Assembly: GCF_022919095.1 (NCBI RefSeq)
Contig: NZ_CP095073.1
Span: 2,418,001-2,482,000 of the forward strand
Length of the DNA: 64,000 nucleotides
DNA from: Halobacillus salinarum
GTDB lineage: Bacteria; Bacillota; Bacilli; Bacillales; Halobacillaceae
Direction of reading: 5' to 3'
Every line of letters begins with the position of its first letter. Position 1 is the stretch's first letter. Of this stretch, positions 18,501 to 26,155 are shown piece by piece. The position numbers were made by a program, and so were the translations under genes. The notes under the pieces were generated by a model that was given only the letters and a program-made list of their open reading frames with translations, was not told the DNA's origin and did not search any database.

Positions 18501-19122
18501 GATGTTAAATTTTCATGATGTATTCAAACATCATTTTAATCCAGCTGTCATTAATGGCCGTGAAGAATCAGTAAAAAACCAGCTTCATAAAGCGGCCGAC
18601 CACTTAATCCATGAAATGAATCATGAAATGAAACAGGAGCTGCAGGCCGTAAGCCTTAGGATTGAACGATTGATCCGGGATATGGCAGCTGAAAAGAAAC
18701 AGGTTTTAGAGAAGAATCTTCAACAAATTCGAACAGTACTTCTACTTTCAACACCTGAACTTGATCAGCTGGCAAGTCCGGAACTGTCACTGGAATTTAC
18801 AATGAAACCAAAAGAATACGAGGATATTTTGAAAGGATTCAAGAGTACGAAAGCATTTTTTGAAAAGAATGAAAAAGAAATAATGAAGGATTCTCTTAGC
18901 GCCAGAATCTCACCACTCCTACAGCAGCAGTTGCAAAGTGGAGAAGAGATTCTAAAACAGCATTACACCGCATTATGGGAGGAGCAGTTCAGCCAATTGA
19001 AAAAAGTCTGGGAGGAAGAAATCAACCATACTTATGAAAGATTTATTTATGGTTTAAAACATCCCGTAGATAAAGGTGATCTGGAGATGCGTTACAAGGA
19101 ATTGGCAGACATTAAGTTCTAA
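15505..19122 (+). CDS. dynA: Two-headed bacterial dynamin DynA
   Basis: A 1205-residue protein with two complete dynamin-like GTPase modules. The P-loops are GHFSAGKSS (49-57) and GAFSAGKSS (633-641). Each module has its own DTPG switch (DTPGVDS, DTPGADS), and the first has an N-x-x-D base motif NQID. Long helical regions follow each head. B. subtilis DynA (YpbR) has this fused arrangement, tethers and fuses membranes, and helps resist phage and pore-forming stress. The ATG at 15505 is preceded by AAAGGAG at the correct distance; an ATG 33 bases upstream lacks one. It is a single gene. Confidence 0.92.
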   Translation: MTVTTQETAAQLKHLYTYLETNKDTSQAEKVLDLIDKLQRKEIMIGFAGHFSAGKSSLINTLVQEEILPSSPIPTSANVVKLRSGAPFTVTSFPEARPRKYEGDLELEQVKDLCREGETITGVEISRPIKSLPENTVLLDTPGVDSTNDADRLITESSLHMMDYMFYVMDYNHVQSEVNLKFLLEMQQRRTPFSIVINQIDKHNREELTFTEFKESVRHSLSDWGINPHHIYYTSLKNYEIDTNELDRLMQDFRALFNRTEEQIENQALSNARTIAEETKADKEEEKEDKKQLLEEELEKSEEITATRSTVKDWNLYFEELDKEEDELYDRFKERVLSFFPNAYLMPSSIRDNARDYLEAMQPDFKVGMLFTKKKTEEERQNREEAFYQSLTDGIEKNLKWPLRDRIMEVIDTFGIEDQQLRNKIQEFNISYPKERLASLIESGAKVTGNYVLRYTEEVAKDVKQLYRAHVLEWLKDMKAFLEKKRELEREKHHDVITALEKKQMIEGKIEKLEENYAEETARLMQQLHKEEVSDQVRAAAEQALQEREQNIKVYSASDVDLPVKSSSRTAAINENWEKTEPKELRRVSFVLSETERALQVLERSSGMEDLFHQLNSKRKRLSTRNFTVALFGAFSAGKSSFANALLGSKVLPVSPNPTTATINKIVPPTEEYPDRTVKVKVKTTRQLLEDMQEALNQLEISGLSLSEVKKQLDQLHEEEFMKLEQKQLAFIKAFQAGFSFMEGKLGEELTVEWEAFSSYVADEEKSCFIESLELYYDCAWTKAGITLVDTPGADSVNARHTDVSFDYIKNADAILFVTYYNHPFSKADQSFLHQLGRVKDTFAMDKMFFIINASDLASSDKELGEVESYVQEQLVHFNIRWPRLFSLSSLHGLRKKLEGTSHEPMALFEEKFHQFLSDELAEVMIQSINQDLHTAKETLREFIQQAEMDQEERDRQLKMFQKEKGEASDTLHVRLQQAETEPILHKLEKQIHFVHERMMLNFHDVFKHHFNPAVINGREESVKNQLHKAADHLIHEMNHEMKQELQAVSLRIERLIRDMAAEKKQVLEKNLQQIRTVLLLSTPELDQLASPELSLEFTMKPKEYEDILKGFKSTKAFFEKNEKEIMKDSLSARISPLLQQQLQSGEEILKQHYTALWEEQFSQLKKVWEEEINHTYERFIYGLKHPVDKGDLEMRYKELADIKF

Positions 19123-19160
19123 TGGCTGTCTGGTTCCATATACTAAGGTTAAGAGACCTC

Positions 19161-19203
19161 GTCGCATCTTAAGAATTCTTCTTCCTCCTTCTTAAGGTGC
19201 GAC
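19161..19203. repeat. Inverted repeat downstream of dynA
   Basis: GTCGCATCTTAAG and CTTAAGGTGCGAC form a 13-bp stem with one G-T pair around a pyrimidine-rich loop. No T-run follows, so it may be an RNA-stabilising hairpin or a non-canonical terminator of dynA. Confidence 0.5.
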
Positions 19204-19220
19204 CCAAAAAACAGATGAAA

Positions 19221-19248
19221 AAGAGCCTGGGGATTTCCCCAGGCTCTT
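19221..19248. terminator. Bidirectional terminator between dynA and the SurA-like lipoprotein gene
   Basis: A 13-bp perfect stem AAGAGCCTGGGGA / TCCCCAGGCTCTT with a two-base centre lies between the convergent genes, with A- and T-rich flanks. Confidence 0.85.
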
Positions 19249-19260
19249 TGTACGTTCACT

Positions 19261-19965
19261 TTATATTTTTACTTCCACGTCTGCATCTTTTCTTAATTTA
19301 TCAACGAGACTTTGAACTTGCTTCTGTGTTTTCTGCTGTTCCAGCTGTTTTTTAAGAGTTGGTTTAACTTCTTCAAATTTTGGTGCATCTTTTTTACCTT
19401 TAGTCATCGTTTCATACTGCTTTTTCAATTCATCTTCTGAAACTTTAGGCTTGTCTGTATTTTCATCAATATATTTGGTGATTTTGATGTTTTCTTCTAA
19501 TTGATTTTTCACTTTTTTCTCAGACAGGTCGTTTTTCTCATAGGCTTGTTTCATTTGATCCTTGCTTTTAAACTGATCAGTAAACGAGGTGTATTTTTTA
19601 TCCACTTCTTTCGTGCTTACCTTAATGCCGTCCTCCTCAGCTTGTTGACTGAGCAGTTCAGCACCTATCATTTGATCCACAACCGACTGCTTTAACTTAT
19701 CTTTGTTTTTCTCAACGTCCATTCCCATTTGTTGATATTGCTGTTTCATACTTTCAAACTGTGTATTAAAATCTTGTCTTGGAAGCTCTTCTCCATTAAC
19801 TACGGCAACAGGACCGCTGCTGTTCTCTTCAGCACTGGCGTCACTGCTTTCTTGTTTCTTCTCTGTTTGTTTGCTGTCATCTTTGGCACTTTCCTTATCA
19901 GAGCATGCACTTAAACCAAACGCGGCAAGCGCTGCAATCATTAGCATTAAAAACAACTTTCTCAT
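19261..19965 (-). CDS. SurA N-terminal domain lipoprotein (PrsA-like, no PPIase domain)
   Basis: A 234-residue lipoprotein. The start at 19965 has AAAGGAGA nine bases before it; an upstream in-frame ATG does not. The signal peptide ends in a lipobox L-S-A-C with lipidated Cys21, then an acidic Ser/Lys/Glu linker and a SurA_N chaperone region ('VAVVNGEELPRQDFN', 'LSQQAEEDGIKVS'). A PrsA foldase would carry a parvulin domain in the middle, and none is present. It is therefore probably an extracytoplasmic chaperone on the outer membrane face. It converges with dynA. Confidence 0.85.
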   Translation of the reverse strand: MRKLFLMLMIAALAAFGLSACSDKESAKDDSKQTEKKQESSDASAEENSSGPVAVVNGEELPRQDFNTQFESMKQQYQQMGMDVEKNKDKLKQSVVDQMIGAELLSQQAEEDGIKVSTKEVDKKYTSFTDQFKSKDQMKQAYEKNDLSEKKVKNQLEENIKITKYIDENTDKPKVSEDELKKQYETMTKGKKDAPKFEEVKPTLKKQLEQQKTQKQVQSLVDKLRKDADVEVKI

Positions 19966-20090
19966 TGGAAGATCTCTCCTTTGCTTATGAAACATTACAC
20001 GGAGTGTAGCATATTGATTTTGGCTTGTAAATCTTGTTCGTCATGTTTAGGAGGATTCACGCATAAAGTTGAAAGAAAGGAGGAGGTATA

Positions 20091-20594
20091 ATGTACGGCT
20101 ATTACCCTAACGTCCCGTACCGTCCTGCCCAAGCTGCAGATGAGGCTAAGGTAACTTTTTTAAGCAGCCCTCTAGCCCCTGACTTAAAAGGAATAATGCA
20201 GTTTTACCAGCGCCCTTATGGAGTGGAAGTGTTTGTTCAGGTGGAGGGATTACCTCCATTCAAAAAAGAGAAAAACGGAGTACAAGTTGGTCCGCACGGT
20301 TTTCATATTCATGAAAAAGGAGTATGCGAGCTTGGTGACGGGAAAGAACCATTCAAATCAGCTGGCGGGCATTGGAACCCTAACCAGCAGCCTCATGGAA
20401 ATCATCCGGGAGACTTTCCAGTTTTATTTTCAAACCATGGCCGGGCCAGGATGATCTTTTTTACAGACCGGTTTAAAGTTGAAGATATTATCGGGAAATC
20501 TGTAATCATCCATCAAAGTCCAGATGACTATCGCAGCCAGCCTGCTGGTAACGCAGGAAAACGGATTGCTTGTGGGATTATAGAAAAATCTTGA
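20091..20594 (+). CDS. Cu/Zn superoxide dismutase family protein, without signal peptide
   Basis: A 167-residue SOD_Cu-type protein related to B. subtilis YojM. By motif alignment the copper ligands are His72, His74, His94 and His141, and the zinc ligands His94, His102, His105 and Asp108, so all are present. The zinc loop is short. Cys79 and a Cys in 'RIACGII' could form the conserved disulfide, and the guiding Arg is kept in 'GNAGKRIACG'. The N-terminus is Tyr/Pro-rich (YGYYPNVPYRP) with no export signal. The GGAGGAGG ribosome binding site supports the start. Confidence 0.85.
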   Translation: MYGYYPNVPYRPAQAADEAKVTFLSSPLAPDLKGIMQFYQRPYGVEVFVQVEGLPPFKKEKNGVQVGPHGFHIHEKGVCELGDGKEPFKSAGGHWNPNQQPHGNHPGDFPVLFSNHGRARMIFFTDRFKVEDIIGKSVIIHQSPDDYRSQPAGNAGKRIACGIIEKS

Positions 20595-20661
20595 GGAAAA
20601 AGGAATAATTTTCACAAAAAGGGAATATACTATTAAGCGTAGAGCCCAAAAAGTGCTCAGC

Positions 20662-20690
20662 TTGACTTCACCGGTGAAAAATAGTATATT
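20662..20690 (+). promoter_or_regulatory. Sigma-A promoter of the cold-shock gene
   Basis: TTGACT at 20662-20667 and TATATT at 20685-20690 are separated by 17 bases. The predicted leader is about 150 nt long, as is usual for cold-shock mRNAs whose leaders refold with temperature. Confidence 0.65.
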
Positions 20691-20848
20691 GATATATAAG
20701 TAAACAAGTTGGATGTACTGATGACGCATAACTCCTAATCACTTATTATAAAGAGTTATCAATGGCTATTGGTACTTTTTATAATATGTGATTTTTTCTT
20801 TTAGCAAAACGCATATTAATTTTTAGAAACATTGGAGGACCCATTCCT

Positions 20849-21049
20849 ATGAAAACAGGTACAGTGAAATGGTTTAACGCGGAAAAAGGTTTTGGATTTA
20901 TCGAAATTGAAGGCGAAGATGATGTATTTGTACATTTCAGCGCAATCAATGAAGAAGGATTCAAATCCCTTGAAGAAGGTCAATCTGTAGAATTTGAAAT
21001 TACAGAGGGCAACCGCGGACCACAAGCTGCGAACGTAACTAAATTATAA
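20849..21049 (+). CDS. Cold-shock protein (CspB/CspD type)
   Basis: A 66-residue single cold-shock domain. RNP1 (KGFGFIE, 13-19) and RNP2 (VFVHF, 26-30) are intact and Trp8 is in place. It binds single-stranded RNA and DNA as an RNA chaperone in the cytoplasm. The TTGGAGGA ribosome binding site is near consensus. A strong promoter lies about 160 bases upstream, leaving a long leader, and a hairpin terminator follows. The next gene, ydjO-like, is also of a cold-inducible family. Confidence 0.95.
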   Translation: MKTGTVKWFNAEKGFGFIEIEGEDDVFVHFSAINEEGFKSLEEGQSVEFEITEGNRGPQAANVTKL

Positions 21050-21062
21050 GGCATAAGATTGG

Positions 21063-21096
21063 AAAGAGGCTGGCTCAGAAGAAGTCAGTCTCTTTT
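21063..21096 (+). terminator. Terminator after the cold-shock gene
   Basis: AAAGAGGCTGGCT pairs with AGTCAGTCTCTTT, including two G-U pairs, and ends in a T-run. Confidence 0.65.
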
Positions 21097-21132
21097 ACAT
21101 CATTCTTGTGTCAAGAGGAGGTTTCAGTTCAA

Positions 21133-21339
21133 ATGGCATTTGGTAAAAAGAACCAGGTCGAAGTAAAAGAAGAAGAAACAAAGATTTGGGAATGTTCATC
21201 AGAAGACTGTAACTGTTGGATGAGAGATAATTTTCGTACGAATGAGGAAAATATCTGTCCCCTTTGCGGCAGCAAGATGGAGCAAACGAGCAAGGTGCTG
21301 CAGGTAGTGGAAAATAACAGCCTTTATTATAAGTCTTAA
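21133..21339 (+). CDS. YdjO-like cold-inducible small zinc-ribbon protein
   Basis: A 68-residue protein starting MAFGKKNQ. Four cysteines lie in 'WECSSEDCNCW' and a CxxC in 'ICPLCGS', which suggests a zinc ribbon. The central 'CNCWMRDNF' stretch matches the YdjO group, described as cold-inducible in B. subtilis. The function is unknown. The ATG at 21133 has AGAGGAGG upstream. It sits directly behind the csp terminator, so read-through at low temperature could link the two. Confidence 0.75.
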   Translation: MAFGKKNQVEVKEEETKIWECSSEDCNCWMRDNFRTNEENICPLCGSKMEQTSKVLQVVENNSLYYKS

Positions 21340-21365
21340 ATAGTTACAAACGGTTCATTGTCTTT

Positions 21366-21394
21366 AGACTGCTGGTCATTCCCAGCAGTCTTTT
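21366..21394 (+). terminator. Terminator of the ydjO-like gene
   Basis: A 10-bp stem AGACTGCTGG / CCAGCAGTCT with a short loop is followed by TTTTT. Confidence 0.85.
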
Positions 21395-21469
21395 TCATTT
21401 AAGATAAATAAGAGACTTGTTTTTCCAGAGCATACAAGTTAAGCAGCTCTTTACCCGGGAAGAGTTATT

Positions 21470-21495
21470 GTTTTTCCTTTGAATCGAGTGGGTAT
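21470..21495 (+). promoter_or_regulatory. Candidate sigma-B promoter of the DUF2252 gene
   Basis: GTTTTT and GGGTAT are separated by 14 bases, which fits the general-stress sigma-B consensus (GTTTAA-N12-15-GGGTAT). No well-spaced sigma-A boxes were found in the same interval. Confidence 0.55.
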
Positions 21496-21534
21496 AAAAT
21501 AAGGACATGCAATAATAAAAGGTGGGTATTCATT

Positions 21535-22881
21535 ATGGATCAGCACTTAGAACGAATATTGTCTACAAAGGATTTCATAAGAAAGCAGACGATCGGCACA
21601 ATCCTCGATCAATTTGATGGGAAATTAATGAACTTGTCCCTGACGGATCGGAAGAAAAAATATGAGAAAATGAGAGAGGATGCTTATAGCTTTTTCCGCG
21701 GAAGTGCATATTTGTTTTTCTTCGATACGATTGATCTTCCCCTTACCTTTCACACTCCGAAAGAAAAGCCAACCTGGATTATGGGAGACTTGCATTTTGA
21801 TAATTTCAGCGGGTTTCAAAATGAAAACAACGAGATCGTTTTTGATGTGGATGATTTCGACGAAGGCTATTTAGGTTCTTATTTATTTGATGTAATGAGG
21901 ATGGCTGTTAGTATTCGGCTGTATGCAAACCAGCTTAGTTACACAAAAGAAGAACAGGATGAACTTGTCGATCGTTATTTAAAAACGTACATTAATCAGC
22001 TGGAATCATTCAATGAGGGAGAAGAGGATCCGGTAAAGCTGCAATTTACTGAAGAAAATACAAAAGGACCAGTTAAAAAAACGATAAAAAAGCTGGAAAA
22101 ACGAAAAAATTCTCATGAATTGGATAAACAAACAGTTTTAGATCATGATTCGATCCGTTCATTTGATATAGGAAAAGAAAAGCTTTCATCTGTTTCTAAA
22201 CAAGAAAGAGATGAGCTTAGTAATGCCTGGGATGAATACATCCGCTCCATTCCTGAAAAAGACAGGAAACAAGGATCCTTCTACCGCATTAAAGATGTCG
22301 TCAAAAAGAAAGGCTCCGGCATAGGATCGACCGGCCTGCAGCGTTACTACATTCTAATTGAAGGAGCAGAGGAAAAAGCGCACCAGGATGATATCATCCT
22401 TGAGGCCAAAGAAGCGAGGGCCCCGATACCTGCTTATTTCTTTCCTTACGATGAGGAATTCTGGCAGGATAATAAACATCAAGGCCGAAGAGTGGTCCAC
22501 ACACAAAAAGCGATGCACCATCTTGCAGATCCATTTTTAGGCTATTTTACTTTACGAGGACGGCATTTTTATGTGAGAGAACGCTCGCCGTTTTCTAAAG
22601 ATTTGAAGGACAAATATTTAGAAGACTACAAATCCATGAAGCAAACGGTAAAAACTATGGGCAGAATCTCTGCTAAAATCCACGCCCGTGCTGATGCAGA
22701 TCTTGATGCAGGGATACTGGACTACCATAGTGAAAAAGCCATTTTAGAAGCGATTGGCTCCAAGAAAAAACAATTCCGACGCCAGGTAAGTTTATGGTCG
22801 GATCATTATCAGGATACGGTTGAGCATGACTATGAATTATTTAAAGAATGGCTGGTGGAAAGAGAATTTTTTAAATCCTGA
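21535..22881 (+). CDS. DUF2252 family protein (kinase-like fold)
   Basis: A 448-residue protein of the DUF2252 family. The motifs 'MGDLHFDNFSGF' and 'VFDVDDFDEGYLGS' match the catalytic-loop and metal-binding residues of aminoglycoside-phosphotransferase-like kinases, but no substrate is established. A long charged middle section (about 165-230) is rich in Lys and Glu. The start has AAAGGTGG upstream. A sigma-B-like promoter 40-65 bases upstream would make it a general-stress gene. It is a single gene ahead of the ABC-F gene. Confidence 0.8.
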   Translation: MDQHLERILSTKDFIRKQTIGTILDQFDGKLMNLSLTDRKKKYEKMREDAYSFFRGSAYLFFFDTIDLPLTFHTPKEKPTWIMGDLHFDNFSGFQNENNEIVFDVDDFDEGYLGSYLFDVMRMAVSIRLYANQLSYTKEEQDELVDRYLKTYINQLESFNEGEEDPVKLQFTEENTKGPVKKTIKKLEKRKNSHELDKQTVLDHDSIRSFDIGKEKLSSVSKQERDELSNAWDEYIRSIPEKDRKQGSFYRIKDVVKKKGSGIGSTGLQRYYILIEGAEEKAHQDDIILEAKEARAPIPAYFFPYDEEFWQDNKHQGRRVVHTQKAMHHLADPFLGYFTLRGRHFYVRERSPFSKDLKDKYLEDYKSMKQTVKTMGRISAKIHARADADLDAGILDYHSEKAILEAIGSKKKQFRRQVSLWSDHYQDTVEHDYELFKEWLVEREFFKS

Positions 22882-22954
22882 TTCATAACTGTTTTATCCT
22901 CCAGAAGAATGGTATAATTCTACTGTTATACATTCAATTACTGGAGGATTATTT

Positions 22955-24571
22955 ATGCTAACTGCAACAGATGTAAGTCTTCGGTTCGGTGACCAGAAGT
23001 TATTCGAAGACGTCAATATAAAGTTTACACCAGGCAATTGCTACGGCTTAATTGGCGCTAATGGAGCTGGAAAATCAACCTTTTTAAAAATCCTAAGCGG
23101 TGAGATTGAGCCGCAGACTGGGGATGTTTCTTTAAAAAAGGATCAGCGATTAGCTGTTTTAAAACAGGATCATTTTGCTTATGACGAGTATAAAGTGCTT
23201 GAAACTGTGATTATGGGACATACGAGACTTTACGAAGTCATGCAGGAAAAAGATGCGATCTACATGAAAGGCGAATTTACAGAAGAAGATGGCATGCGTG
23301 CAGCCGAGCTTGAAGGAGAGTTCGCAGAAATGAACGGCTGGGAAGCTGATTCTGAAGCAGCCCGGCTGTTAATTGGATTGGGCATTTCTGATGAATTGCA
23401 TGATAAGCAGATGAGTGAGCTTGCCGGTTCTGAAAAAGTAAAAGTCCTGCTTGCACAGGCGCTGTTCGGAAATCCTGATGTTCTTCTGCTCGACGAGCCT
23501 ACGAACCATTTGGATATCAGAGCGATTCAGTGGCTGGAGGATTTTTTAATTGATTTTGAAAACACGGTGATCGTAGTCTCACACGACCGTCACTTTTTGA
23601 ATAATGTTTGTACGCATATTGCAGATTTAGATTTTGGCAAAATCCAAATTTACGTAGGCAACTATGATTTCTGGTATGAGTCAAGCCAGCTTGCACAGAG
23701 GATGTCCGAAGAACAAAATAAGAAAAAAGAAGAAAAGATTAAGGACTTAAAAGAATTTATTGCTCGATTTAGCGCGAATGCATCGAAATCTAAACAGGCG
23801 ACATCCAGAAAGAAACTATTGGATAAAATCACTTTGGATGACATTCAGCCATCTTCGAGAAAGTATCCTTATATTGCTTTTAAAGCAGAGCGGGAAATTG
23901 GCAACGATCTTCTAACTGTAGAGAATTTGTCAAAAACGATCGATGGTGTAAAAGTGCTCGATAACCTTAGTTTCACTCTAAACAGAAATGATAAGGTCGC
24001 ACTAGTTGGAAGTAATGAAACGGCCAAAACAACACTGCTCCAAATATTGATGGGCGAATTGGAACCTGATGAAGGAAGCTATAAATGGGGAGTGACTACA
24101 TCGCAAAGCTACTTTCCTAAAGATAATTCCCGTCATTTCGAAGGGTGTGACCTGTCGCTTGTCGAATGGCTAAGGCAATATTCTCCCGAGGATGAAACGG
24201 AAACCTTCCTTCGAAGTTTTCTTGGCCGCATGCTGTTTTCGGGTGAAGAAGCTCTTAAAAAGGCCCACGTGTTGTCTGGTGGAGAAAAAGTGCGCTGCAT
24301 GCTGTCAAAAATGATGCTATCCGGAGCAAACGTACTTCTATTAGATGAGCCGACGAACCACCTTGACTTAGAGTCTATAACAGCATTAAATAAAGGCTTG
24401 ATTAATTTTAAAGGTTCTATTATCTTTGCTTCCCACGACCATGAATTTATTCAAACGATCGCAAATCGGATCATTGAAATTACACCAAATGGATATGTGA
24501 ATAAAGAAATGAGTTACGATGAATATTTAGCTGATCCTGCCGTGCAAAAGCAAGTTGCGGGATTGTATTAA
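22955..24571 (+). CDS. ABC-F ATPase (YkpA/YbiT type)
   Basis: A 538-residue soluble protein with two ABC domains joined by a charged linker (about 245-290), as in ABC-F translation factors. The first domain has a normal Walker A, GANGAGKST at 34-42, but its signature reads LAGSE (156-160). The second has an altered Walker A, GSNETAKT at 352-359, with Ala replacing the Gly before Lys, and a normal LSGGE at 440-444. Both Walker B segments (LLLDEPTNHLD) are intact. Size and sequence recall B. subtilis YkpA. A TATAAT box at 22913-22918 lies upstream, and GGAGG precedes the ATG. Confidence 0.88.
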   Translation: MLTATDVSLRFGDQKLFEDVNIKFTPGNCYGLIGANGAGKSTFLKILSGEIEPQTGDVSLKKDQRLAVLKQDHFAYDEYKVLETVIMGHTRLYEVMQEKDAIYMKGEFTEEDGMRAAELEGEFAEMNGWEADSEAARLLIGLGISDELHDKQMSELAGSEKVKVLLAQALFGNPDVLLLDEPTNHLDIRAIQWLEDFLIDFENTVIVVSHDRHFLNNVCTHIADLDFGKIQIYVGNYDFWYESSQLAQRMSEEQNKKKEEKIKDLKEFIARFSANASKSKQATSRKKLLDKITLDDIQPSSRKYPYIAFKAEREIGNDLLTVENLSKTIDGVKVLDNLSFTLNRNDKVALVGSNETAKTTLLQILMGELEPDEGSYKWGVTTSQSYFPKDNSRHFEGCDLSLVEWLRQYSPEDETETFLRSFLGRMLFSGEEALKKAHVLSGGEKVRCMLSKMMLSGANVLLLDEPTNHLDLESITALNKGLINFKGSIIFASHDHEFIQTIANRIIEITPNGYVNKEMSYDEYLADPAVQKQVAGLY

Positions 24572-24584
24572 TCATTTAAAATCC

Positions 24585-24785
24585 CTGCTTATGGCGAGAC
24601 CACTGAAAAAGTTCCTGCTAATTTAGAGCTGCTGTTAAAGTCTGATCACGAATCGCTTATCAGTGGATGCTTGCCGCGGGCACGGCCACAGCTAACTTGG
24701 TCATGATGATCATTAGACCTGGTGGAACTTTGGCTCGTGCTGTTCCTGCAGGTGTCACCACCGACCGCACATCGTGGAATCAACA
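24585..24785. other. Non-coding stretch after the ABC-F gene, possible dispersed repeat
   Basis: About 200 bases with locally raised GC, including GCTTGCCGCGGGCACGGCC and GCTGTTCCTGCAGGTGTCAC. All frames are short and have no ribosome binding site. The composition differs from the AT-rich gaps around it and resembles intergenic repeat blocks seen in Bacillaceae. Other copies in the genome would be needed to confirm this. Confidence 0.3.
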
Positions 24786-24796
24786 GAGAGTAATCT

Positions 24797-24843
24797 AAAA
24801 AGAGTGATTTTCTTGGATTTATAAAAGAAAATCACTCTTTTTT
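24797..24843. terminator. Strong intrinsic terminator
   Basis: An 18-bp perfect stem AAAAAGAGTGATTTTCTT / AAGAAAATCACTCTTTTT with a 10-base loop. The symmetric flanks would stop transcription from either side. Confidence 0.85.
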
Positions 24844-25125
24844 CAAATTTTTTTAATAAAATCTTTTCTGAGGTTCATTGGCAGAAATGCAGAATCCTTG
24901 GATTAAATTGTAGAATAATAGAAGATTCCCGAAGAAAGAAGAGAATTGTAGTACAGCTCTCTACAATTGTAATAACAGTGAAATGTAGTTGTTAATTTTG
25001 AAATCGAACTGTTAGCTGTTTGTTCTTAAAATAAAGTGAGAATCTGATATTCTTGTAATTGTGACATTAACACAGGAAAGTAATTGTGGTGTAATCACAA
25101 TCAACAAGAGGAGGAACATTATTTT

Positions 25126-25929
25126 ATGAAGAAGACAGTTTTCTCTCTAGCAGCTGCAGTAACGATGACAGGGGCATTTGCTACATCAGCAAGTGCAGCA
25201 GAATATACAATTAACAAAGGTGACACACTATGGAGCATTGCTCAAGACAATCAAGTATCAGTAGACAAGCTTAAAAAATGGAACGATCTTGACTCAAATT
25301 TAATTTATCCAAACCAGAAACTCACTGTTACGAAAGAAGCAAAAGAACAAGCTTCTGAAGACACCTACACAGTTAAATCAGGAGATACGCTTTATAAAAT
25401 CTCTCAGCAATTTGGAATTACAGTAGATCAGCTGATGGCATGGAATAATCTATCTTCAACGATGATTTACCCGGGAGATAAATTTGCAGTGAAAGCACAG
25501 GCAGCACAATCCCATTCAAACAACAACCATGCGTCTGCATCTAAAAGTAATCAGTCAAGCGACAAAAAAGCAAAAGCTGAAAAAACAAATGTTAAAGATA
25601 CGTCAACTCAAAAGAATAATACCAGCAACGATGTGATTAAAGAATTCACAGCATCTGCAACAGCTTATACTGCTAATTGTGCAGGATGCAGCGGCGTGAC
25701 AGCCACAGGAATCGACTTGAAAGCTAATCCAAACCAAAAAGTAATAGCTGTCGATCCTGATGTCATCCCACTAGGTTCCAAAGTTTATGTAGAAGGCTAT
25801 GGAATTGCAATTGCCGGTGATACTGGCGGAGACATTAACGGTAAACGCATCGATGTATTTATACCAAATAAACAAGATGCAATGGCCTTTGGATCTAAGA
25901 ATGTAAAAGTACAAGTGCTAAGCGAATAA
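25126..25929 (+). CDS. LysM-3D domain secreted cell-wall protein (YocH-like)
   Basis: A 267-residue secreted protein. A Sec signal peptide ends at A-S-A after residue 24. Two LysM domains follow (about 27-70 and 82-125), each beginning with a Y-T-(I/V)-x-x-G-D-T-L pattern. Next come a Ser/Asn/Lys-rich linker and a C-terminal 3D domain that keeps the three Asp residues ('AVDPDVIPLGS', 'AGDTGGDINGKRIDVF'). The plan matches B. subtilis YocH, a muralytic protein of the WalRK regulon. The ATG at 25126 has GAGGAGG upstream. The terminator follows at 25964. Confidence 0.88.
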   Translation: MKKTVFSLAAAVTMTGAFATSASAAEYTINKGDTLWSIAQDNQVSVDKLKKWNDLDSNLIYPNQKLTVTKEAKEQASEDTYTVKSGDTLYKISQQFGITVDQLMAWNNLSSTMIYPGDKFAVKAQAAQSHSNNNHASASKSNQSSDKKAKAEKTNVKDTSTQKNNTSNDVIKEFTASATAYTANCAGCSGVTATGIDLKANPNQKVIAVDPDVIPLGSKVYVEGYGIAIAGDTGGDINGKRIDVFIPNKQDAMAFGSKNVKVQVLSE

Positions 25930-25963
25930 AAAGTGATCTCCCCCTAAAGATCATGAACGTTAA

Positions 25964-25996
25964 GAAAACCCACTATCAAAGTATAGTGGGTTTTCA
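25964..25996 (+). terminator. Terminator of the LysM-3D gene
   Basis: A 13-bp stem GAAAACCCACTAT / ATAGTGGGTTTTC with a six-base loop. Confidence 0.8.
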
Positions 25997-26155
25997 GTTT
26001 GTAAAAGGATTCGAGTGTTTTTCTGTACATTCTCTAAGTAAGGAAGACTCCGTACCTCTATTATAGAATTGAATTTATTCACAGAAGGGCTCAGGCTTTG
26101 TCTTTGCGGTGCATATTGATAGACTAGGAATGAGACCTAATGATAGAGGTGATAA

